Source: Nephromyces sp. MM_2019
Lineage: Eukaryota > Apicomplexa > Aconoidasida > Nephromycida
DNA: 64,000 bases
Assembly: GCA_015657535.1 (NCBI GenBank)
Contig: JADHZB010001582.1
Coordinates: 39,510-103,509, forward strand
Direction: 5' to 3'
The number at the start of each line of letters is the position of its first letter. Position 1 is the first letter of the stretch. Shown one piece after another: positions 12,601 through 23,211 of the stretch. The translations under genes and the position numbers were made by a program. The notes beneath the pieces are model-generated. The model did not search any database. It was given only the letters and a program-made list of their open reading frames with translations, and was not told the origin of the DNA.

Positions 12601-14673
12601 GGGGCTTGTTAATTTATCACCCCAGCCCAGCGGTAACATTATGCAATGCTTCTTTTCAATTTGTTACTCCAGCTGCAACTGAGCAGAAAATGTAGTTACT
12701 AAAAGAAGAACTGTTGCACATACTGAGGGTACGATGCGGCTAATGTTATGCATACACTAACTCAATTAAATGTATGCTACTCACCATATCTGTTTCATTC
12801 ACGATTACATGAAGCTACAGGCCGGTAAGTGCTCTACTCCGAGAGCTTCCAGGACTCACCAATCTGTATTATAATTGCTTAGTACTCAAGTTAAAAGCAT
12901 AGCACAGGATTCAGGACTTAAATCAAAAGTAGCTGTGCATTCCTCATACATAAGTATAGATTCGAATGGTGCATGTGCAGCTATAAGAGGTTGTAAAATT
13001 AAAAACATAATACGGGAGTTGCGTGCTCCAAAATTTACTTTGCTTTTTTTGGAGTGTAAAGTGAGGCTTATTCCGAAGGATAGGGCTTCACTTAATAATC
13101 TGGTCTAACCCAAAGTTACATAGAAAAAGTGGTCATTCAATACGCATCGAAAACTTGTAAGCTTCAGGGGATATCACGGTCAGTAATGCTCCTTACGGGC
13201 TAAGTAAAGGTATGCTATAACTAGCCTCTCGCACATTTAGGCCTGGTTCAAACATTGAAAAAATGCCCGATCTCGCAAACTTGTGCTGTCTGACTTCCTG
13301 GGTGTTTTTCCTTAATTATCTAGCCTGTGTACAATGAATACTATTGTGTTTAACGGTTTACTTAAATCTCTGTAGCCCTTGGAAGGATGGATAACCGGGG
13401 CATGAATTCACTTGATTTGCTTAGAATGGTCTTACACAGCTTTTCCCCCTTTCCTTCGGTGAAAAACTGGGTACCTCACACGCATTCATACCATTTTTCC
13501 TAGAATATCATAAATTAGATGAGGAGTAGATACTCAGTTTACATCGCAGTTAGTAGTTCAGCTGATTTTTAGAAAGCCGCAGGATTTTAAGATACTTGTA
13601 AGTGCTTCAGCATAGACTTCACCCATTTAGCGCAACTAAGACATTATTGATTATGAAGCATAAGTAATATAATTTTGCCCAGAGTTGTCTACTCAAGGTT
13701 AAAATTACAATTCAAGCCTAAAGTTCTCCAGCATAGAAGGTTGCCATACCATGTCATACCTGGGTATCTGACATCTCATATAACGCTCAAAGTGCTCAGC
13801 GGTTGTATAGAGAATCAGCAATCTCAAAATTTATGCGTAAATATACAAAGTGCTTCCCGTTGAAGTATTACATTATGAGACTCTCAGATGAGTTCACAAA
13901 ATTTGCTGATGCATTTCGGCAGAACCTTTGCACTTCAAAGAAGCGTTTTCCGTTGAGAGAGGCTGTTCACCCGGCCTCCCACGCTTAGTAATGCTGTAAA
14001 TTGTGGAAGCATACTGATCATCAAAGTGACATATTCAAGCCAATTGAAACTGAGTTGTACTGGATTGTCAGCGTGCCCAAGTGAAGTGAGTTTTAGGGCC
14101 CTGAGCATATACAAGAGTAGTGTAGCAAGAGGTAAGGTCCACCTTTCGTGAGGAGTAGGGAAGCAAGCTACAACGTCCACCTTCTGAGGAATAGAGTAGC
14201 AAGATGTAACGTCCACCTTTTATAAGGAATAGGGAGGTAAGCTATAAGGTCTACCTTTTGAGGAATAGTGTAAGAACATGTAAAGTCCAGCTTTTTGTGA
14301 AAAATATACATCAGTTCATCCGTAGTAGCTTGCAATCTACGTATATGATAGCATAATGCCTCAGTATACCGTACTTACTTGCCGCTCGGATGCTCCCCAT
14401 GCCTTGGAGGGCAAATGAGTTGAGGGTAGTATGGAAGCATGGCGGCGTAACAGCCTCTTGTGGTCCACCACCACAAGCGCATGCCTGACATGCAATTGCG
14501 GGCCCCACTTGAAACATAGTGAATGATTACGATAATATGACATCATTCCTTCTTGTTAGTCACGTCAGCCCTGTAGCTGGGGGTTTTAGTAGCTGACTTT
14601 TGCCGGATAACTTATAGGGGTAGGAATCACTTACTCAGTACGAGTAGTTCTATTATTTATCGTGTATTTTTCA
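9599..14673. other. intergenic tract, no secure gene
   Basis: Only open frames under about 95 codons occur on either strand, none with recognisable motifs. The CA/TG runs fade out between about 9.6 and 11.2 kb. A CTG/CAG run near 12523-12540 would give five glutamines in a minus-strand frame (12379-12639), but nothing else supports that frame as a gene. A degenerate tandem repeat lies near 14.2 kb. Confidence 0.5.
14123..14308. repeat. degenerate tandem repeat, about 5 units of 35-40 bp
   Basis: Units share the pattern AGCAAG.TGTAA.GTCCACCTTT..GAGGAATAG. Successive units begin near 14123, 14161, 14199, 14236 and 14272. Divergence between units is visible in every copy, so the array looks old. 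It lies about 370 bases upstream of the copper transporter start. Confidence 0.75.
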
Positions 14674-15561
14674 ATGGATTGTGATAGTGGACACAACCAT
14701 GGAGGGGGGGCGGCCATAGAACATGGTCATTCCACAGGTCATGGCGCCCATGACATGGGGGATTCCCATCATTGCCATCACGACCATGCTTTTGGCACTG
14801 GAGAGAATGCTTTTGTTCTGCCGTTTAATTATCTTTTTCGAGAGATAACAGTGGAAAACAGAGGTTTTTATGTCTTCATCTTGTTTACTACTTTCTTTCT
14901 GGCATTGCTAAACAAATTTTTAAAGCGCGTTAGAGCGCGTGCAGCGTCCAAGTGGAATTATGAGCTTTTGAAAGACCCAAAATATGTCAGGATGAGCTTA
15001 ATGCATACCTCGAAGAGTAAAACACAACTTTCTACGGGAGGTTCCTGTGATACTGAATTTATATCACAGGGCTATTCCTACCGAAAGCCTTTTTGTGATG
15101 CCGTGGATAAACAATTTTTGAGGAATGATATAGCTATGCAGAATGAACGGGTTAGCATTCCCACAGGTTGTGAGCCAGACGTGAATACGGGCAGAGCGAC
15201 GGTGTCGAACTCGTTGTATGAAGAAGGCTTAAGCGATGATGCTTTATCTGCTGGTGACAAAGAAAGTCTATCAAAAGTTGAAGGGAAATGTAATACCGAC
15301 AAAACTCTCGAGAATGGAGATGTGAAACCCAGAATAGGGATAAGTGAACCTTCGAATAACATTGCTTGCAAAAGCACTAGTCGGTTTGCCAGCCTGTTAT
15401 ACATTAAAAGCCCACTGATATATGAAGCCAGTTGGACAGTATTTCTTTGTAGTTTCTTTAGCTTAACTATTGATTACGGATTGATGCTGGTTGCAATGAC
15501 GTTTGACTATGGAATCTTCATTTGTATAATCCTGGGGTTTGCAGTTGGCCAGTTAATGTAG
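14674..15561 (+). CDS. Ctr-family copper transporter
   Basis: Predicted high-affinity Cu(I) channel, 295 residues, one exon. The N-terminus is packed with metal ligands (GHNHGG, GHSTGHGAHDMGDSHHCHHD), as in Ctr ectodomains that collect copper. A first membrane helix (YVFILFTTFFLALL) follows, then a basic stretch and a hydrophilic loop of about 150 residues. A second helix carries the MxxxM copper-filter motif (MLVAM), and the third carries GxxxG (GFAVG). The protein ends just after this motif, as short Ctr proteins can. Ctr proteins work as trimers in the plasma membrane or internal compartments (family knowledge). The ATG at 14674 is chosen because the frame further upstream has no ATG. The loop is longer than in human CTR1. 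Confidence 0.9.
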   Translation: MDCDSGHNHGGGAAIEHGHSTGHGAHDMGDSHHCHHDHAFGTGENAFVLPFNYLFREITVENRGFYVFILFTTFFLALLNKFLKRVRARAASKWNYELLKDPKYVRMSLMHTSKSKTQLSTGGSCDTEFISQGYSYRKPFCDAVDKQFLRNDIAMQNERVSIPTGCEPDVNTGRATVSNSLYEEGLSDDALSAGDKESLSKVEGKCNTDKTLENGDVKPRIGISEPSNNIACKSTSRFASLLYIKSPLIYEASWTVFLCSFFSLTIDYGLMLVAMTFDYGIFICIILGFAVGQLM

Positions 15562-18500
15562 CTTTTTCTGAATGCCTGGCTTAGCATTTGGAATAAGCTC
15601 AGTTCTTTATATCTTGTTGCTTTTATTCATTTTTTGAGGTTTGAAAGCATTTAAATTTTGAGATAGCACCTACCGCTGAGAATTAAATTTTGTTATTCCC
15701 CTTCGTTGCTTTGCATGGTTTCCCACCAGGCTGAATGCGCCCATTCAGCTTGTTTATTTTGGGCGGGAAGAATATTTTTGGCAATCGTTGAGACTTATTG
15801 GCTGGTTGTTTATAACAAAATAAAAGTAATGTATGCTGCATGTTTCTGTTTATAGCATAACTTGAGTTTTTTCGAAATGTTCTTTCCTGAGCATGAGAGG
15901 ACTAGACGTATAGCTTTAGGATACCGATAGGAGTCAATTACTTGTTTAAGCGCATTGAAATAAAATTTTAAGAATCTGATGCATGATTTTCTCCTAGTTC
16001 TTATCGCATTATGATCCTAAAACTACTTGTTAAGTGAGCTTTTTCTGGGGCTATGGAATTCTCTTTGTACTTTGCTGCTAATTTTTCGGCTTTGTTATAA
16101 GGAAGCCTGCTTTTTTTTTGTTTAGAGCCAAAAAATGGCTTAAAAATATCTTTTATGCCTGATAGCTAATGTCATGCAAGAATATTTCTACCTCTGTTTT
16201 GCCGCTGCTTCCATTCGAGCCCTAGTTTGCGCTGTTTTGTGTATGTTTGATTTGTGCTCCTTTCGCTAAGACGAAACCCAGTCAGCTTAAATTTAAAATT
16301 AGCATTATTCAATATGCTAGATCGTTTGAAAGATATCTTCGTTATCTTAATGAGCGAAATCTTTTTCGGGTAAAATTTCGACATCGCAGTCAGTGTTTAT
16401 AGCCACTTTGGTGGATTTCTTTTGTAGCTTGGAGCTACGGTGAAGGCCGCCTCTAGCCACCCCACATTAGTGTAAGCTGGAAATAATTTACTGTAGACAA
16501 TCTTTTGCTTATTCTTATTTATTTAGTCAAGTTGACATAGATGGCCTATTGCTTGTTCTTATCTTTCTGGGCAAAATTACACATCATGAAATGCTCAGGC
16601 TTTTGCTTATTCTAATTTTATGTGAAAGTTAAGGTTTCTTGGAGAGAGCGCTGCAGTTTCCGTATAGGAGCGTTTTTCTTCCTTCTCAGTCATTAATGAT
16701 ATTGGGGCAATTACCTTGTGTTTTTGCTTAGCCTCGTCCAGCGTGGTAGTTGGGAGATAATAGCTGTATTTTAGATCCCCTAATGTGTAACAGTAGATTT
16801 TAGCCAAAAACTTTTATTTTTTCATTGATGCTCATTCCTAGCACCCACATGCATTGGCAATCTGGTTATCTTCGACTGCTTTTTTTGGGTTGTCGGAGCG
16901 TTGAAGTGTCTTGCTCTGTTCTTTACTTTGGCTAAAGTAAGTTTGGCATTACCTCTGGCTATGCATGATATATTGGCTGCTTAGCAATTTATGGAGTTAA
17001 GACCATTTGGTTGAAATGTCGGACTTTTTTTACACTTTTTCTATACGGTAAGATTATTTTACTGTGCTAAAATTAACTTTGAATGAATCCATGTGCTCTT
17101 TGGTTGGGGACCATAGTTTCAGGTAATAAGCTTATTGAGCTTTGCTAACAAAGAATTGCATGGTGTATCAATATTCTTGTGTGACACTAAGCACTTCTAT
17201 GAAACCAAGAAAACATCCCTGGCTTTGGTGTAAATTTTTGATTTTTTTCCTGTCGATTATTGCTGTTTGCTGGTATGCAGTTATCCTTGCTTTTACCTGC
17301 ATTACCCTTGTGTAGTTTTGAAACTCTTTTATATTCTCCCCTAATTGTTGCTACTTTTGATGAATTCTGCAGATGTCGCTTTTGAAGTTCATTTTTAATT
17401 TAAAAGTGTTATGTATTTCTCAATTTTTGGCTCCTTGGATCGGTATATTTCGAGGGTCTGTTTATGCTTACGAGCATAACGACTTCCGAAATATATATCC
17501 ATTAACCTTTGAATGTTTTGAAACTAAAATTGGTTTTGTTACAAGTACTATCAAACTAATTTTATGAGTTGTAGCACTTTGCCTGTTTATCGGAAGATAT
17601 TAGTGAACTTTACTGAAAGATTTTGTTCACAATAGGCCAATTTTATCAGAAATTGTGCCCCGAGTTATTTGTCGGAATCGCCTAGATGGCTTATCTTTGC
17701 GTTATTCTTCCTACGATAGGATACGCGATGATGGCAATGATAGTGTTGTTAGTCCTGAATACTATACTTGTTTTATGCTAAACCTGCTTGTAAGAGCACA
17801 ATGGCCATAATTTGATACTCTTTGCTCAAAAAATTTGTCCAATTTATTCCCACACGAGTGCTACGCGTATCACTTGCTGGTTATTACACTGGCAATGGTT
17901 TTTTAAAAAAACTTTTCCCAAAGAAAGCAACATTAAGTTTGGCAACTTTGCCTTTGGGGTTTATGTATATAATATTCTAGCTATGTAGGGAAATTTAAGT
18001 TTGATGATGAGGGATGTGGTAGTGTGTATAACCTATTCGCCAGCTTGATCCTTGCCAGGTTGCGTGGTTCTGCTTTAATGCGAAACCATTTGAGTGGGCT
18101 TTGAGAATTATTATATCTTCTATTAACTTTTTCTTCGCCTATTTATTTTAGTTGCTTTGAGGGATATACCACGGTACACTCGGAATTCATCCGTCCACTG
18201 AAGTGGAAGTTTACTATTTGTTATTTTGATTCTCTCGTCTTCATGCCAAATGAGAAAATTTTGAATTAGTTGAAGCTCCCATACTTTTTGTGTGCGCGCC
18301 TGTAACCGTAATGAAAAACTTGATTGCGGCCATTAGTTCTTTAAGATTAGGAGTCTTGGCCCGTAGGGAACAAGTAAGCCTTAATGCGTTAACAAACGAC
18401 TCGCCTCTTGCCGAAGTGCTCCTGAGTCCTGGGCTTGCTTCCCCAGTAAGCAATACAGTTCCTCGTCTTGAATGCTGAGGGTTCAAGAACAATGCTATGT

Positions 18501-20480
18501 TTTTTAAGGGATCAAGCTGTTGTTGAATAGAAAACGCATACGCAGTTACAGCTGCATTAGAAACTATATGAGAAGCATCATTAAATGAATACTAATTATT
18601 ATTTGAATCAATATTATGTTGTAATATTTTCATTCTCATGATGATTTGTTAATCATCTGTGGGGCTTCTAGCAATGTGTAATACAGCACAATACAATTTT
18701 GTATCTGGCAGCAATCAGGAGTATAATATGGTAATGGGTTTACCACTGCATGATGCGCACTGTTCAGACGAGGTATTTATCTATGGTTGCAAGAATTAGA
18801 GGATTTTCTTCGTGTATTGGACTATAAATGCAACATTTTAGGATTTTTCCCTAATGAGGTCAGCTCTAGGATTTAGCAGTGTCCTTAGGTGCAAGGCCTT
18901 GAGGGCTATTGTGCATCCCAGGCGAGCCATGGGTCGCCGATAAGGATACTGCCACAATTTTATCTCGAGTTATACTGCGGGTACCATAGAATCAATTCAC
19001 GAGGATGTGAACGCTGGAAGGTGCTCTGTAGCTTATAACGTGTGTCTTAGTCGCCGAATACACAAGCTAGAAGAAACACCCAGAAACTGCGAAGTAGTCT
19101 ATACAAGTATAGCGAGTAGAGTGATCCTTGCCGTAATCTCGGAGCATAAAGTCGATATACCTAAAGCGTGCTCGAAAAATTGTACCAGGCAGTGGGATGC
19201 GATATTAATTTTAAGGGGTAACAATAATTTTTCCGACACATAAACAGTGTGTGGAACAGTATTTGTGACATGTTTTGCCTACCAACAGTTCTGATAGGTT
19301 GCTCATGAACATAAGAGTGTAAACAAGTTTATGCCTTGGTGAGGCAGGACCTTGCTTTACTACCTATTTCCCCTAGTTGAAGCGGCGGCGGAACGTTTTC
19401 TCAAGCAGCGCCTCAGAGAATATTGTGCTTATTTTCGATCTTAGCTGCAACAAAGCTATACAACCGTTGGCTCACTTTCTAAAGAACTCTGTTAAATTTT
19501 TACATACAAAATTACCTCATTCCTTTAGAAAATAAGTTAAATTAATTACTACTCATTAGACAATTCTTTAGACATAATTCTTCTGATTTTCTGATTAAAA
19601 GCAATACCAACTTCAGAAGCTGGTGGTAGATTACTCTGCATTGCCTTTAGCAACCGTGACTCGGACTTCAGTAGTTTCCATACTCAGCATTCGAAGCATG
19701 AAATTCTTTGCTGCGAGTGTGCTCTGACGTACTGTCGTAGCACCGTTTACTAGGAACTCACTGAGGAATTATTCGTCGCATAATGTGTTTATAATTCCTG
19801 CATTAATACTGGAAGAGGAGCCAACTTCAAGATCTTTGGCAGATGTGGAGTAAATCCTAGGTAGTAAGTGCGATGTTCGAATTGTTTCCAATAACGCACT
19901 AGTAATAGCGAAGGGTTGGAGAACGCATCGGTACTGGAGCTGTGACGTCTGATTATAATCACCAGCAGCCAGCGGGACCCACTGACCATCAGTGGCAGCA
20001 GCTTCCTGTTCCCCGAATAGTATATGGCCCGGAAGGCGGCAGCATTCTCTTCATGGAGTTATACCGTTCTGACCAGGCAGCTTTCTCATTTCTCTTCACC
20101 GGGTTAAACCGCTGTGACCAGGTAGCTTTCCCCTTTCTCTTCATAGGCGTACGCAGCTTCGCAGGCATTCGCATCTATGCACCGTAGCTGAAAGTTTCCT
20201 TAATATTGTTCATGACTACACGAAAATGGCTTCAAGTAGAAGTCTACCATGAACAGTAATGCTACAAAACGAAGAGAACACTATATCGGAAGCAGATGCT
20301 AAACAATTTTGTTGAGGCTTTTGAAGAAGCTCAATTGTCTGCCTTGAGGCAAAGAACTCACCAGCAGAAGGCGCTAGTTTGTCGAGCTGATTCGTAGTAA
20401 TGCGACTTTTTCATGACATAACATAGGAACATAATTGCATCGCATACGATAATTTTGGCGACGCGACATAACACGTCAGC
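15562..20480. other. intergenic tract, T-rich plus strand, no secure gene
   Basis: About 4.9 kb without an open frame above roughly 85 codons. From 15.6 to about 18 kb the plus strand is strongly T-rich, like introns and untranslated regions of plus-strand genes here, so part may be the 3' region of the copper transporter transcript. A GTAAGT near 16937 and several T-tract AG sites occur, but I could not build a coding chain. A 45-bp direct repeat lies at 20.1 kb. Confidence 0.45.
20064..20143. repeat. imperfect direct repeat, period 45 bp
   Basis: Two copies of a block reading CCG.T.TGACCAGG.AGCTTTC, followed by TTTCTCTTCA, start at 20064 and 20109. They sit about 340 bases before the EF-Tu start codon. 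Confidence 0.8.
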
Positions 20481-23211
20481 ATGCAGCGGGCACGGAAATT
20501 GACACCCCGGTGCTTCACATCATTTGTAAACAGCTGGAGCTTAACCGGTTCTACTATACAAGGAAAATTTGAGGCGAATTACTTCTTGGGCAAGCATGTA
20601 TCTTCATCCCCTGAAAACCTCGATTATAATGCGTTTTGTGAGGTCCATACAGGTTTCTCAAGGGTAACACAAAGAGACTGCAAATCCCCTCTTTCGATAT
20701 GGGGTCCGCCAAAGCGTTTCTTTTCAGTGTATGCCCGCCAGAAACCACATGTAAACATTGGAACGATTGGTCATGTAGATCATGGTAAGACGACTCTCAC
20801 TGCTGCCATAACCAAATACTTACAATCTAAGGGAACTGCAGAGTACAAATCCTATGAGCAGATTGACCGCTCCCCTGAGGAGCGAAAGCGTGGAATTACC
20901 ATAAATACTACACACGTGGAGTACGAGACAGAGAACAGGCATTATGGCCACGTGGACTGCCCAGGCCATGCTGATTACGTCAAAAACATGATTACTGGCG
21001 CTGCGCAAATGGATGGTGCCATTTTAGTAGTTTCAGCTTATGATGGACCAATGCCACAAACTCGAGAGCACGTCCTTCTCTCGAAACAAATTGGTGTACC
21101 AAATTTGGTAGTATACTTAAACAAAATGGATATGGCAACAGATGAAGAGCTGGTAGAGCTAGTCGAGATGGAGGTGAGGGATTTACTCTCGGCATATGAT
21201 TTCAATGGAGATGATGTTCCTATTATTAAAGGCTCTGCTGTTTCCGCACTGAAAGGGGAAGCAGGAGAATATGGTGTTGAGAGTATTTTAAAACTTATGG
21301 AAGCTTGTGATAACTTCATCAAGGAACCGGAGAGGAAATTGGATGCTCCTGTGGTTGTGAGCATAGAAGATGTGCATACCATTTCAGGTAGTAAGTTGCC
21401 TGATGTAAACGCTAGTACTATATGTGTAATCTGGATTTATCTGCCGAGAACCCTTGTGGAGGCCTTCATCATTACGAAGGCATCGATTTCGACGTGCCTT
21501 GTTTGCTACGCCACTGTACACTATTTTTCCTTAGTAGCTTGAGGGAGTCACAGTTTTGAGAAAATACGCTTCACTCGCATATTCTTGCGCAGTGGGTGAT
21601 AATTTATTTGGTAATTTACTACACCTGTAATCAGCGAAGTCCCTTGCTTTATATGTCTTTCAGTTTATGTAGCGAGTAATGATTATTTTTTTATATTATA
21701 TTACGCGTATGTAGGAGATAATCCAAGTGCAATGTATCAGTGAAACTGATGAGATGTTTTTGTCAACCTACTCTCGTAAATTGGTGGAAAATTTATGAAA
21801 TTTTTATTTTTCTGCTGCAAATTCTTTGCAGGTAAAGGCACTGTTGTTACTGGGAGAGTGGAGCAAGGTACTTTGAAAGTAGGTGCTACGGTTGAGGTTG
21901 TGGGGAAAGGGAAACCCATAAAGACTACCTGTGTAGGCCTGGAAATGTTCCATAAGACTTTAGAAGATGCAAGGGCCGGCGATCAAGTAGGAATTATGTT
22001 AAAAGGTGTAAAACGTGCTGATGTTTCAAGAGGTATGGTATTAGGAGAAGTTGATTATCTAAGGACTTACACCAAATTTGAAAGCGAACTATATGTATTA
22101 TCTGAAGAAGAAGGTGGCCGGAAGAAACCCTTTTTCTCGAATTATAGACCTCAAGCCTTTATAAGAACTGGAAACGTTACAGGGACTGTAACTCTCCCGG
22201 ATGGTGTTGAAATGGTTTGTTCAGAGAAGCGAATTAGCCCGTATATCAGTTTTATAGAGCTGTTTGGTGATAAACTTACTCTTCTTGCTTGCAGAGGAAT
22301 TCGTTACATTTTATGATTTTTCTACTCAAGAAATAAAAGACATCTATTATAGATATCATGGTCATTTTTATGGTCATACTGGAATTGAAGAAACAATATC
22401 TATAATAGCAGCTCAACAGATACTACTAAGAAAGCTATCTGGTCTTTTTTTCGTAGACTTTATTGTTATGAATTTAGAATATATAATAAGCTTTCACTTT
22501 ACACTTTGACTTTGTACATCTGTTTATCCTCTATTTTTTTAGGGGTAAAGATAACGCCTATGCAGAACTTTTGTAGATCTAACTGCCTTTTTGCTTGCAT
22601 CTAGAATTTTCATTATTTCTTTTCTTGCTTCACGTATTGTTGTAATCCTTCAAGAACTAGTATATTTTTAAGGTTTAATATGCTTAAATCCGGACGATTT
22701 AACCCCTCTATTGCGGAAGATATCCAGTAAAATCGTTTGACAAGCTTGAAAATATGTGGCTTCACGGTGTGACTATCGTAAAAATGCTTGTGTTATGAGT
22801 TTTTAATCAGTAGCATTTTAGCATAAACCATATGGTCCAAATTTCTTATTCTGCGAACTTCACAATTCCTCTACTGCTTCATACTTCTTTAAGGAGAGTT
22901 AATTCAAATTTTCTTCAGTCTTTTATGATATATCTGGAGCTTTTGAGTTATCTTTAACTGAGTCATCATCAATCAACAATTTTGTAACCGATACACCCTT
23001 CACTATAGCAGCTTCTACACAATACTTACTATTGGGATGAACGCTGATATTTTTTCTCTCTATCCTCCTTTTTTAGGCAATTCCAGGAGATCGAGTCTCT
23101 TGCACGGTGGAGCTAATGTTCCCTGTTGCACTGCATGAGGGACTGCGGTTTGCCCTCCGAGAGGGTGGAAAAACTGTGGCTTCTGGAATGACTACAAAGC
23201 TGATTTCTTAA
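20481..23211 (+). CDS. elongation factor Tu, organellar (probably mitochondrial), 3 exons
   Basis: GTPase that delivers aminoacyl-tRNA to the organellar ribosome. Exons: 20481-21387, 21832-22214, 23077-23211; all junctions are in phase, giving 474 residues. An N-terminal extension of about 86 residues, basic and Ser-rich and ending near KRFFSVYA, looks like a targeting presequence. The G domain then shows GHVDHGKTT (G1, residues 97-105), [12 protein letters not shown] (G2), DCPGH (G3), NKMD (G4) and a Ser-Ala G5 region. Exon 2 starts inside [10 protein letters not shown] and carries domain 2 and most of domain 3, including a [11 protein letters not shown] segment. Exon 3 supplies the typical end ([11 protein letters not shown]). 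Apicoplast EF-Tu is normally plastid-encoded, so a nuclear gene with a presequence points to the mitochondrion; that step is inference. A shortened frame reading through intron 1 would stop at 21542. Confidence 0.96.

Noticed and set aside
12379..12639. minus-strand frame with a five-glutamine run
   Set aside because: Only 86 codons. The Gln run is a simple CTG repeat, and no splice partner or motif was found.
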